Below, one piece after another: positions 1 to 9,770 of a DNA stretch of 64,000 bases. A program made the translations under genes and the position numbers. A model generated the notes under the pieces. That model saw only the letters and a list, made by a program, of their open reading frames with translations. It was not told where the DNA came from and searched no databases. The stretch is taken from positions 1 through 64,000 of the forward strand of contig NW_004457642.1 in NCBI RefSeq assembly GCF_000203815.1, in the 5' to 3' direction. Positions within the stretch are counted from its first letter, which is position 1. Every line of letters starts with the position of its first letter. The DNA comes from Cavenderia fasciculata (Eukaryota; Evosea; Eumycetozoa; Acytosteliales; Cavenderiaceae).

Positions 1-1316
1 TATTCCTTGTTATTCTTGTAACACTTTGGTAAATATGAATCCAAGATATGATGGCACTTCATGTGATAGAGCATTTACTGAACCAGACTATTTATCTTCA
101 GGCTTTGCGGCCAATACAGCAGTTAATTTAAATGTAACCATTCCATTCAACGAATTATATGAATCCATTTTATCATTGGATAAGGATATTATGTTGAATG
201 AAACATTATTGGTTAGATTTGTTTGGTCAGAATTACCAAATATTGGTTTTGGTGCAGATGCCTCTCTTACTCCTCAAACAAGTCCAGTTGCTTTAACAGC
301 TCCTGCTGGACCCAATGTACAAGGTATGGAAATACATTTAGCAGTTGAAAAGAGATTTGATATTATTCAAAATTTACAACAAAAGATTGCAAGCCCAGAA
401 GGATTCTCTTTACTTATTCCTTATTGTTATACTATAACAGCATCACTTACAGGTACAAATCAGCCAGTATCATTAAGATTAAATAGACTAAATGGTATTA
501 CTTTGGAAAGAATTTATCATAGTTTATTTGTTACTGCTTCAGTTGCAAACTCTGCCATCTACAACAACAATGTGGCTGCGACAAATTTGGAACATTTTTA
601 CACCAATATTAATAATACAAGGCGAATGAATACGATTATTATCCAATTGTAAGTGATGATTATAAAGCAAATGGATAGATTCAACAATTCAAACACCAAA
701 TATTCACAACTATAATTGGTGTTGGTTGGATAGATTTGATGATGGATCATTTGGTTTGTTAGATGAAAATATTGTTTCTGGTATTGATTTAAATCTAGGA
801 GAGGTTAAATGGGATTTTATTGCATTTTTAAGTGTTGCAACCAATCTTACTCATCAATCAACAGTGGTATGTAAAAGAAGATTAGTTATTACTTCAAATG
901 GATTGACATTAATGTAAATATTATTTATTCATTATTAAATAATATAGGAAAATGAAATTCAACAAACAGACAATTATTAAAACAATCCCAATTAGTGGTA
1001 TCAATCCTGGTGGTCATGCAAGGTTGATGGTTCAAATGAATTAAGATTTTGTTCCAGATCTTATTACATTAAAACTCTATAGTTTGGATGGAACACTTCA
1101 TATTGGGGATGTGTGCACAATTAGAACTTCATTGATTAGTGACAACAACCTTTTTTCCTTTTCAAAAATATCCACCACCAATTGTAATTTACATTTTACA
1201 AACAAAAGTGGAGCCATTATACAAGGAGCTTATTATTTTGAATGTGTGGATCAAAACAACAATTATTTGGAAAATGAATTGGAATTTGCAGCTGTATTTC
1301 AATTTACCAAATTTTA
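1..1316 (+). pseudogene. Remnant of a major capsid protein (double jelly-roll type)
   Basis: Several neighbouring plus-strand stretches read like pieces of one capsid protein. They are rich in short beta-strand-like segments and Asn/Thr, and include a fragment near the start reading NPRYDGTSC. Their position directly before a packaging ATPase supports the capsid assignment. The copy is broken and its beginning may lie left of the window. The assignment to a double-jelly-roll capsid is by general character and gene order, not by a clear motif, so it is less sure than the ATPase call. Confidence 0.45.
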
Positions 1317-1336
1317 AAATCAACATATATATATAA

Positions 1337-1900
1337 ATGATAAAGCTAACAAAAATCAATAATGTCATTGTGGAACCAATCAAACTACCACAACCACCAA
1401 AAAATGTAAAAGGATCGGAATTATTTAATCAATTAAATGCAAATATATTGGTATGTGCTCCAAAGAATAGTGGCAAGACTGTTGTTTTTAAGATTATAGA
1501 TGAATGTACTAACAAACAAACAAATGTTTTAATCTTTTGCGCAACAGTTCACAATGATCATAGTTGGTTGGAAATTCAAAAAGATTTGGATAAAAGAGGA
1601 ATAACATTTATGCCATTTACTTTTATTTATGATGACAAGGCAAATGTATTAGAGGCATTTATTCAAAGTTTACAAGTGCAACCAAATGAAAATAGTAAAC
1701 CATTGATATTGACCAATAATACTGTGGCAGAGAAATCATCAAAAAAAGAAGTGGCACCAGATTATTTAATTATTTTTGATGATTTATCAAATGAATTAAA
1801 AGATCAAAGTATTAACAGTAACTTCGTACAAAGATGAAAATGACTAAAAAGTTACTGTTACAAATGGAGAACAAATTTATAGATGGAGGAATAATAAGTT
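1337..1900 (+). pseudogene. Remnant of an FtsK/HerA-type genome-packaging ATPase
   Basis: The surviving part carries a Walker A motif (CAPKNSGKT) near residue 40 and a Walker B-like motif (YLIIFDDL) near residue 150. The order and spacing match the packaging ATPases of Polinton-like viruses, virophages and large DNA viruses. These enzymes drive DNA into the capsid. The copy is incomplete and should be regarded as a fossil. Its neighbour on the left is the capsid remnant; the LINE tail follows on the right. Confidence 0.6.
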
Positions 1901-1927
1901 ATTTGTAGGGTGATTACATAAAAAATT

Positions 1928-1939
1928 AGACCCCTATAA
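1928..1939 (+). repeat. Target-site duplication, left copy (agacccctataa)
   Basis: The 12 bases agacccctataa occur exactly here and again at 3692-3703, bracketing the minus-strand LINE. The left copy touches a T-run that is the LINE poly(A) tail read on the other strand. Non-LTR elements make duplications of this size by target-primed reverse transcription. Confidence 0.85.
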
Positions 1940-2175
1940 TTTTTTTTTTTTAAAAATCTGAGACGAACTTCATCACCGCTGTCGTCTTATGTGTTTTTAT
2001 TTATGTGTGTGGTAGTTAGCGAATTGGATCGTCTCGTTGTCCTCAGAACTGGCGTAACTAGGGTTTTCCCGGATTTCGGTTAAGTTAACTTATTGGCCAC
2101 CATCGGAATCGTTTGAGATTGGTCTCTAAGGGGGACTCGAAACTTCGACCTGTTGGTTCTAACGCCTTGTCTCTG
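1940..2175 (-). repeat. Second, stacked LINE 3' end (extra tail copy)
   Basis: The motif gacccctat plus T-run plus a stretch containing ttcatcaccgctg is present at 1929-1985 and again at 2176-2233. Thus a second 3' terminus with its own poly(A) tail follows the first. The simplest reading is a short, strongly 5'-truncated sister element inserted at the same target, with the shared gacccctat (1929-1937, 2176-2184, 3693-3701) acting as target duplication for both. The alternative is one element with a duplicated 3' end. No ORF is seen in this segment. Confidence 0.6.
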
Positions 2176-2278
2176 ACCCCTATTTTTTTTTTTTTTTTTA
2201 ATAAAATCTTTGACCTCTTCATCACCGCTGAAGTCATATTGTTTATTTTTAAATTAATGATTTAATTATTATTGTTGT

Positions 2279-3690
2279 TTAATTTGGAGTAGTTGTTAGA
2301 TAGTGGTTAGTTCTAGTTAGGAAGGAGGGAATGCGATAGGGTGTAGCTAGTTTGCCCCAAATGAGAGAGAATTTACTAAAGTTTGCGATCAGTTCGAGAT
2401 TAGTGACCGACCATCGATCAGGTTGACATTTAGCTAGAATCGACTTGCAGTTTTGGATTAGTTTCAGGTATTCAAGATAGATTATAGTTTTGAATCGTTT
2501 GGTAACGATTGTTACTTCGTTTGGGTCGAGAGAGTAGTTGCGATCGTCATCGTCAAAGTCGAATTGCACATTCAGGTGGTGGCACCATGTGCGATGGAAG
2601 AGTATAGCAACAGCATTGACATAGCGTCTGTGATGTGTTCTCTGCTTGGTGAAGTTGAGAGCGTGGACATTCCACTGCACTCTGTTGTCGGTCCAGTCGA
2701 GAATCAACTTGCTAAACAGTGGGGCTCTTGGTTGGACGTGTATACATTCAAACAAATGGTGTATGATTGGAGATGTGTGTGTATCCCCATCGAATACAGT
2801 GTGGCATGCGTAGCATATTGTATTGGTGTCAGCTGGGGTACGTTTCATTATTCTGGCAAAGAAACGAAAGAGGGTGTCTCTTGCTGTCGTGCATTTGACG
2901 CTTGCCACGACGGCAAATATTTGCTCGATGTTGGTACCAAAGAGAGCCTCGATCTCTCTTTGACCGACGGTCTTTTGGTTGACCTTTGGTAGTCTGGTTG
3001 CTTGGAGAGCAGAGTAGATTTGCTTTAATTCGATTGGTGTATTTGGCTGGTCGGGTCCCTCCTTGGCAGGGATGTGTTTTGGAAGATAGGGACCAAACTC
3101 GGTGAATGGTTTGTCGTACGTGGCACGATACAGCTGTAACCATGCTTCCCAACATGTTTGGAAGTATGTGGAGCTGTTGGTGAGGGTGCCTGGGCGTAGG
3201 TACTCGCCGAGTATATGGTTGGTCCACACCCTGCGGTACGAGATGGGGTTGTTGGAAGGGTCGGCAAGGAAACGATTCATCGTCCATGCCTTTTGCGCAA
3301 CTTGTCTGACGTCCATGTCCCAGAGGCCGATGCCTCCCTTTGTCCAATGTAGTGCTGCTCTTGGGCGAGCTATGCTATTTTTGTATTTATTTGTTTTGAC
3401 GTAAGTAGAAGATGACGGCGAGTAGAGATACCAATTAATTAAACTGTTCAGTTCGCTAATCTCTTCTGTATTTAGTGACTCGATGTACAAAAAGTATGTG
3501 AGCTTGGATAGCGAGTATGTTTTGACGATTGCCATCGCTGCCCTCAGCGATACTCTGAATGGTGACCACTTGGCAAGTGAGGAGCGAATGGAATTTAGTA
3601 TCTTGGGGGTCTGTCGATCTATGCCATTCCTTGTGGCACCAAACCCAAGGTATCTTTCGGTGCACGTTGCTACAGGGAATGGGAAAATAT
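2279..3690 (-). pseudogene. LINE ORF2 C-terminal fragment (end of reverse transcriptase plus zinc knuckle)
   Basis: The frame is open on the minus strand for about 470 codons from 3690 to the TAA at 2279, without stop or frameshift. It starts inside the protein (no true start; the element is 5'-truncated). The first residues read ERYLGFGATRNG, the post-palm RYLG motif of L1/TRE-type reverse transcriptases. The segment LHWTKGGIGLWD is the conserved region that follows the thumb. CYAC followed about 16 residues later by HHLFEC is the C-terminal CCHC-type zinc finger of these ORF2 proteins. The endonuclease and polymerase core are missing, so the copy cannot move by itself. The intact remaining frame suggests a young insertion. 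Confidence 0.85.
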
Positions 3691-3691
3691 A

Positions 3692-3703
3692 AGACCCCTA
3701 TAA
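3692..3703 (+). repeat. Target-site duplication, right copy, inside a cccctaTAAAtagggg palindrome
   Basis: This is the mate of 1928-1939. Bases 3695-3710 form an inverted repeat (cccc-ta / ta-gggg) around a TATAAATA-like core 32-47 bases upstream of the tRNA-Cys gene. The LINE inserted at its left edge. Confidence 0.8.
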
Positions 3704-3741
3704 ATAGGGGAAAACTCCAAAAAAATAGACGCTAAAATGAT

Positions 3742-3812
3742 GGATTATTAGCTCAGTGGTAGAGTAGAGGACTGCAAATCCTTTGGTCACAAGTTCAATC
3801 CTTGTATAATCC
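3742..3812 (+). tRNA. tRNA-Cys (anticodon GCA)
   Basis: The 71-base gene folds as a cloverleaf. The acceptor arms GGATTAT and ATAATCC pair perfectly. The D-arm is GCTC-AGTGGTA-GAGT. The anticodon stem GAGGA/TCCTT closes the loop CTGCAAA with GCA at positions 34-36. The T-arm ACAAG-TTCAATC-CTTGT is regular. No intron is present and CCA is not encoded, as in eukaryotes. A TTTTT terminator follows at once. The gene is the target mark of the upstream LINE. Confidence 0.97.
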
Positions 3813-3817
3813 TTTTT
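3813..3817 (+). terminator. RNA polymerase III terminator of tRNA-Cys
   Basis: Five T residues directly follow the last base of the tRNA, the usual polymerase III stop. Confidence 0.85.
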
Positions 3818-4121
3818 GCTGTTTTTTTCGCATGGGGGGTGGAGAGCTGAGACCTTTTTTTTTTTTTCCTGAATCTGCTGACTCGTGGCTACAATTATAT
3901 CCAAGTTTCATCGATTTTGGACATATCTGCATAGTTAAAAAGCCATCATTAATCAAACTGGTTTTTTTTTGCATGGGGTGGAGAGCTTTTTTCTTGCCTT
4001 TCCTGAATATACAAGAATAACTAAAAAAAAGGGTCCCGGCGAGATACCATCCATGTCGATATGTGTACCTGACAATTAATACTTTACACCAATATTTAAA
4101 AATAACCTTTTCCAGTTTTAA
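3818..4121. repeat. Spacer with two diverged copies of a GCATGGGG-GTGGAGAGCT block
   Basis: The block gcatggg(gg)gtggagagct followed by a T-rich run and cctgaat occurs near 3830-3873 and again near 3970-4014, about 140 bases apart. It looks like an old tandem duplication or the two edges of a small lost insertion downstream of the tRNA. No gene is seen. Confidence 0.5.
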
Positions 4122-4451
4122 CTATTGCTCTAGCTGATGTTTTGAACTAAAGACCAGTCGGCACTCCAACTCTTCTTGACTGAATACTGCCAATGGTACT
4201 GCATATTGTTGGGTTTCTCCCTTTTCCCAACCAAGACATCTGGCCAGTCTTTTCGAATCCAATTCATCAACATCTGGGAAGGGGTTTCCAAACATAAATT
4301 CATCAAAGCTTGATATGATCTGTGCGAGAATATATGTTCTATATAGTATAAATACTAAAGACATGTCACTGACCAAACTGTTGTGTGATTTGAAAGAACA
4401 ACTTTTTTCAACCCAAAGGCTTTTTACCTCTTCTTGTGTGTAGCTACACAT
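4122..4451 (-). CDS. Small two-exon protein of unknown function (91 residues)
   Basis: On the minus strand, ATG at 4451 opens an exon to 4374. A 54-base GTCAGT...CACAG intron would join it in frame to 4319-4122. The same frame is also open without splicing (109 residues). The predicted protein has no signal peptide or membrane segment. Its most ordered part is DELDSKRLARCLGWEKGE near the middle. I do not recognise the family. Base composition is slightly richer than the spacer, which favours coding. It is transcribed divergently from exportin-5. It may also be a remnant. Confidence 0.35.
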   Translation of the reverse strand: MCSYTQEEVKSLWVEKSCSFKSHNSLVSDMSLVFILYRTYILAQIISSFDEFMFGNPFPDVDELDSKRLARCLGWEKGETQQYAVPLAVFSQEELECRLVFSSKHQLEQ

Positions 4452-4797
4452 GTTTTAGTAACCAATTATCAGATAGGATGACATAGGGTAGTTTGATCGT
4501 TTGAGGTTGCAAGCAAATACTAAATACTAAATACTATGTCTCTAATCCAACCAATCAACATGTTATTAGTTGTACAACTATTAGCTCTAGTAGTACATAA
4601 GAATAAAGATAGTACTATGAAATTTTTTTTTTTAATTGACGATTTTTTTTTCTTTCTGAAAAAGTTTAAAAAATCAACTGATGAAGATCATTGTTCATTT
4701 TATCATATTCATATTATCTTCTTCTTCTTCTTCTTCTTTTTCTTCCTATTTATTTATTTATTTATTTATTTATTTTATATTTATCAATCAAAGAGCA
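4452..4797. other. Spacer and 5' leader of xpo5
   Basis: The stretch is AT-rich, with T-runs, a (TTC)n block near 4720-4735 and a (TTAT)n tract near 4748-4775 just before the xpo5 start. An in-frame upstream ATG at 4681 would add 39 low-complexity residues and is thought to be leader sequence. Confidence 0.6.
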
Positions 4798-7700
4798 ATG
4801 AATACAAATGAAATAGACCAAATCATCAACCAAATCACTAGTTCACTATCGCAGCTGCACGACCCACGCTCAACACAAGAGCAAAGACAATCGAGTCAAG
4901 TCTTTCTCGAAGAGCTCAAAACGCGACCCAACGCCTACACCTTTGCACTAAAGCTAGTACAAACACCACAAATCAACGATATAGCTAAACACTATGGTCT
5001 GCACGTCATTGAAAACCTAGTAAAGAATCGATGGAATCAAGCATCAGACTCTGAAAAAGAGTCTGTTAAAAAGGAGATACTACAAATCGTAGCAAACATA
5101 TCGCCCAAAGAACAAAGATTCATCAAGGAAAAGATGGTCACTGTGATTGTAGAGATTGTCAAAAGAGATTGGCCACAAAGATGGTCAAACCTATTGGAAT
5201 CACTTGTACAAATCTCTCAATTGGGTGATAGTCAAGCTGAACTTGTCCTTTTAACATTTGGAAAGTTACCAAGTGAAATCATTGTTGAAGGTGGTAGTGG
5301 TACTACTTCATCTGCAGCCTCTTCATCACTGCCAGATCAAAGAAAAAAGGATCTAATGATTGGTATAAACCTTGCAGTTGAATCACTCTTTAATTATTTC
5401 TATCAAGTATTGGAAAGTAGATATCAACTCTATAAACAACAATCACAAAATCAACCAAATATAAATATTATTTCTACACTTTTAAATTGTTTAATTTCTT
5501 ATATTGATTGGATTCCTCTCAAGCAAGTATAAAATATAAATATTAACATATCTCATCCAAGTATAAAAAATATTAATATTACCTTTTATTTAGAACAATA
5601 TTACAACATAAATTAGATTTTATATTTTGTCAATTATTACAAGATTTACCATTTAGAATCAATTCATGTGAATGTTTATTATTATTTTCAAATAGAAAAT
5701 GTAAAATCGAGGAAAAGGGAGATTTATTGTCAACCTTTAACATGTTGGAAACCATACATAAAGCAATGGGAGTAACATCCAATTCATTTGAAGATGATTA
5801 TGTATTTCAAAAAAGAATGGCTCAAATGTTGACCATTCTTGGTACAACTCATCTATCCTATTACTCTAGTATCAGAGAACAAGATAGAAAGTTACCAAAC
5901 AATTATCAAAGTTTTTTACAAATGATGTTACAATTGTTACAACATCCAAGTGTTCTAATGACATCACTTTCCATCCCATTTTGGAATGCATTTCTTAAAA
6001 ATCAAGATATCATCAAACCAATAGATTATATGGATAGTCTATTAAAAGAATTATTGGTTTGTTCACAATCTAAAATCCTCAAAGTTGGTGATCCCGACAA
6101 ACAAGATCAAACCATTCAATCAAAATATTCATCAATCGATTTTGGTACTTCAAAAGAATGGGGTCAATTTTTTGGTACTGTTCGTAGTCGTTTTATTGAT
6201 TTAACAAAATTAATTTCAAATCTCAGTGTAAGAAATATATAAACAAAAAAAAAAAAAGAGAACTATTTATTAATATTTTTATTTATTTCTATTTCTTTTT
6301 TAGCCTGAAATAGCAATTGAATTTATAATTAAAAAATCAATTGAAATGATACCAGCTATAAAATCAACCACTTTGGCATTGACACATGAACAAACATTAA
6401 TTTTAGAATCCATTTCATTCTATCTTGAAGTAGTTGTTCAAAATTTACCTGCTCTATTTTTCCAAGTTGATTCAAAATATCAATCTTCAATTAAACTTAC
6501 TGAACAATTACTTCAAGAATTATTTCAAAATGATTTTAAAGTAAGAAAAAAAAAGAAAAAAGAAAAAAGAAAATAATATTTATTAATTTTTTATTAATTT
6601 TTTTAATTTTATTTCTTAGGATGCAAATGCAACATCATTTCAAATTGATTGTATTAGACCATTTACAAGTTATTATTCACATCATGGATCAAGTTTACAA
6701 TTTATATTAAAAAAGTTGGTACCATTGATTGCATTTAAAAATCCTACTTTGGATCAACCAAAAATGACAGTTTCAACTCAACATTGTAGAAGAAGAGCTA
6801 TTAGTAGTTTGATTCATTTGGCAACTGAATTGACAGATCAAATGAAACCATTCCTAAATGATCTCTATCAATCTATTATTCAACTGTTTCAAATGGAATT
6901 ATTATTGGATAGTGAAAAGGTTATGCTTTTCCACTTACTTATGATTTTTGCAAATGAATACAACAATTATCAACAATCACTTGGTTTCTTGAAAGAATTT
7001 ATTCAACCAGTTTTAAATAATTGGGTTAGTTTAGATTTTACAAATGCATTTAAGTCACCAGAGAATCTTGTAAACTTTTTAGGACTAGACAAGGAAAATA
7101 ATTATTCAACCGAATATATTGGTAGACGTAAAAAACTTCAATTCACAATTGCCTCACTTCAAATCTTTTGGAAAAAGGCTCAACTTCCATCTCAAGTGAT
7201 CAATGCCACTGCAGGTGAATCTAGTCAAGGATTTATGGAATTTATTTCAAATGGTATTAGTTATCCTTCAAAATGGCCAATATCTGAATTTATTAAAGAT
7301 ATCCTACCAAATTTAGCTTCACTAGTCGCTACTCTACATCAACTTTGGAATCCATCCTTTATTCAATCCATCCCTGCTTGTTATCATCCAATCTTTCAAT
7401 TGGATGAAGCAATCACTGCTCCACTTTTAGGTCAAGATTATCATAAAGATAATAAAAATGAATCTGAAAATATTAAATTCCTTAGAAATTTAATTGATCT
7501 CTTAAGAGAAGCTTGGTAAATATAAAAAGAAACAAAAAAGAAACAAAAAATATAAAATATATTAATATTAATACTTTTTAATTTTTATTTAGTTATGAAA
7601 TAATTGGATATGGATTTTCACATTCTGATGAATTATTTGAAATTTCAACATTACCAAAGATTTTATTTGATTCTATTTTCTCTAGTTTGGAATTTTGTGA

Positions 7701-8607
7701 AAATAGACATTTGAAATTACTTTTGCGTCATTGTTTAATATTCCTTGTTAAATATAATCCACCAAAATTACAATCTCAAACTTTACAACCTTTATTACCT
7801 CCATTTATTACTCTACTATTTAACAAAATTAAATTAGGTTGGGAGGAAATTGAAATTAGATCTCAAAAGTATGTAAAAACAAAAAAAGAAAATAGAAAAA
7901 GAAAAGAAAATATTAATCTATTTTCTTTATTTTTATTTTTTAGGATAAATAATCATTCAGAAATGGTAGAAATTGTTGATGATAAAATACTTCGAGATTT
8001 AACATTAGAATTTACATATTGGATTAAAGATTTTTCAAGTCATCCAAGTATATTGTCAGATTTGGAAATTATGACACCAGTTATTTATGGTTTATCTGCT
8101 TGCTTACTATCAAATGATCATCAAATTGTTATCAAATCAACACCCATTTCTGTACATCTGATAGAGATTATTGGAGAGGATGCAAGATTCCATCATTTGT
8201 TGGGTAATGAAATGTTTGGAGTTTGTCTTAAAATGTTGATTCGAAACAAGACACCAGATTTGGCATCTGATTTTATCAATATTGTTCGTGCCATCTATCA
8301 TAAACTCTACAAACATACCAATGTATGTCACCAACTATTACTGCAAATCCCAAACATTACACCTCAACATTTAAACAAGTTTGACAAGGATCTGAGTTAC
8401 TCCAAATCTGAAAAGAATCAAAAGGCTCTCTTTAAAACATTCCTCAATGATATCATTGGTATCAATATCAACAAACTCAAGAAACCAAGTATCCTAGACT
8501 TGCCCGAAAAATTATTTGTTGCCAAACAAACTGGTACTCCTTCTTGGAATGATATTCCTCATTCTGCTAATACTATTGGTACTACTTTAACTGATTTATT
8601 TGATTAA
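4798..8607 (+). CDS. xpo5: Exportin-5 (XPO5/HASTY family nuclear export receptor)
   Basis: The six-exon model is 4798-5522, 5594-6227, 6304-6540, 6620-7515, 7593-7868 and 7944-8607, giving 1143 residues, close to the usual 1200 of exportin-5. The N-terminal importin-beta-like region reads VIVEIVKRDWPQRWSNLL, the hallmark of this family; HEAT-type helices fill the rest. The protein carries small structured RNAs and other cargo out of the nucleus with Ran-GTP. The start at 4798 (MNTNEIDQ) is preferred over an upstream ATG that only adds a low-complexity leader. The first intron appears to use a GC donor (AA|GCAAGT), since the nearby GT donor breaks the frame. Other introns are ordinary GT-AG of about 75-80 bases. 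The fifth intron is a multiple of three without a stop, so unspliced message would also be readable. Confidence 0.9.
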
Positions 8608-9158
8608 TCCAAAACAACAAAAATAAATAATACAAAACAAATATTTATAAATACACTCAAACCAATTTGGTCAACAATAATTTAATAATAATAATGTTGA
8701 TTAAACAACTAAAGAATGCCCAAGCACATAATACATAAGATAGGGATGTTTTCGTCGTCCTCTCTTGAGAATGCAAGATAAATGAAGATCTAATTGTTTC
8801 AGTTTTAGAATTATTCAACCAAACCAAAGGATTTTTTTTTTTAGTTCCTGAGGAACCAGATTTTTTCGGTGATGACTACGAAATTTACATATTTTATTCT
8901 AAAATTGATCGCTTCAATTTCGACCTTTAGTTATATTATATAGTTGTAAAATGTAGAGCTCGGAAATGAATAGTTGATTGGCATCCGACCTTTATGCTTC
9001 TAATCTAGTTCCTGAGGAATTGAAAATCATTGGAAACTATAAATACCTGTGTTGGAAATATGAAACAAATATATTTATCAATAATACTACTATCAAACTC
9101 TAATATTTATATATACATATTTTATACAAATCAAATTATTTCTTTTAAAAAAAAAAAA
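8608..9158. repeat. Spacer with a 14-base direct repeat bracketing about 150 bases
   Basis: The 14 bases tagttcctgaggaa occur at 8842-8855 and 9006-9019. The first copy also forms the palindrome gttcctgaggaac. The piece between could be a small insertion with target duplication, but no family is recognised. The rest holds the xpo5 3' end and the promoter of the next gene. Confidence 0.45.
9038..9045 (+). promoter_or_regulatory. TATA box (TATAAATA) of the secreted protein gene
   Basis: TATAAATA lies about 120 bases before the ATG at 9159, and a T/A-rich initiator region follows. The same octamer precedes each CBM49 gene in this window. Confidence 0.55.
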
Positions 9159-9770
9159 ATGAAATTCTCTTTATCAATCTTTATCATTTCAATGTTGTTG
9201 GTTGCAACAACCACATCAAGTTATGTTACTGTTTTAAATTATCAAACCAATGCTTGTAAAGGTAATTATGTTAGCCAACACTCAATGTTGGAAGATACTT
9301 GCTTTGATGGTGTCATGTATCGTTGTGCCAACAACCAAGTAACCAAGTATGTTTATGGTGATTTGAATTGCAATGGTATACCATACCCACCAGTCACCAC
9401 TCAAGTCAACGAATGCGGTCAAGTCGCCAATTTCCCATCGGGTATTTACCAATGTAGCGCAAACGTCCCGTTCACAACCCAATCATCGATTGTCAACGTC
9501 AAGTACAATGGTACATGCCAAGACTCATGGATGAATAAACCAGTCTTATACATGTCGGCCATCTTTACCGATACCTGTTTCCAATATGACTCTAAATCGT
9601 CATATATCATCGCCTGTGACCCCAACGGTGCACCATTAATGGACAGTTACATCCTGACTGAAGTCAAAGGTCCTAAATGCAAAGGTCCATCTTATCAACA
9701 AGTAGTTCCATACACTCCAACTTGTGGTGATGCTAATGGCATGACATCTAAAATGATTTGCAATCAATAA
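9159..9770 (+). CDS. Secreted Cys-rich protein, dictyostelid-type, function unknown
   Basis: This single exon gives 203 residues from the ATG at 9159, which follows a run of A bases typical of dictyostelid start sites. Residues 1-20 form a signal peptide (MKFSLSIFIISMLLVATTTS). The mature part has about 14 regularly spaced cysteines, for instance CKGNY, DTCFDG, YRCANN, LNCNG and CGDANG, which suggests several disulfides and an extracellular or endolysosomal place. Two NGT/NGI-like turns and proline-rich stretches occur, but no enzymatic motif is seen. Similar small Cys-rich secreted proteins are common in dictyostelids. A frame extension to 9030 exists but the leader is AT-rich and holds no better start. 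Confidence 0.8.
   Translation: MKFSLSIFIISMLLVATTTSSYVTVLNYQTNACKGNYVSQHSMLEDTCFDGVMYRCANNQVTKYVYGDLNCNGIPYPPVTTQVNECGQVANFPSGIYQCSANVPFTTQSSIVNVKYNGTCQDSWMNKPVLYMSAIFTDTCFQYDSKSSYIIACDPNGAPLMDSYILTEVKGPKCKGPSYQQVVPYTPTCGDANGMTSKMICNQ

Larger units (their letters stand above)
1..1927 (+). mobile_element. Decayed virus-like element (Polinton / virophage type), left end outside window
   Basis: A fossil of a capsid-bearing DNA element. Two recognisable parts lie in the order capsid, then packaging ATPase, both on the plus strand. Such a pair is typical of Polinton-like viruses, virophages and Polintons, which carry a double-jelly-roll capsid protein and an FtsK/HerA-type ATPase. No polymerase, integrase or terminal repeat is visible, so the exact family cannot be fixed. 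The element is broken, with several breaks, and is incomplete at both sides. The protein similarity is still legible, so it is of moderate rather than great age. It is older than the LINE that sits against its right side. The right border is uncertain; I place it just before the LINE target duplication. Confidence 0.6.
1940..3691 (-). mobile_element. 5'-truncated non-LTR retrotransposon, TRE5-like (tRNA-upstream targeted)
   Basis: The minus-strand element runs from 3691 (5' end, truncated) to 1940 (poly(A) tail, seen as a T-run at about 1940-1951). It carries the C-terminal third of an ORF2-type protein. It lies between exact 12-base duplications and its insertion point is 50 bases upstream of the tRNA-Cys gene at 3742. 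Dictyostelid TRE5 elements are known to insert about 48-50 bases upstream of tRNA genes, so position, truncation, poly(A) tail and duplication all agree. Its base composition is clearly more GC-rich than the surroundings. The left 240 bases contain a second copy of the 3' end (see 1940-2175). Confidence 0.85.

Noticed and set aside
2564-3404. Plus-strand frames inside the LINE
   Set aside because: Shadows of the minus-strand ORF2 fragment.
4681-4797. Upstream in-frame ATG of xpo5 giving a hydrophobic Ser/Phe/Tyr-rich N-terminus
   Set aside because: It translates a (TTC)n and (TTAT)n leader; family alignment starts at 4798. A signal peptide on a nuclear transport receptor makes no sense.
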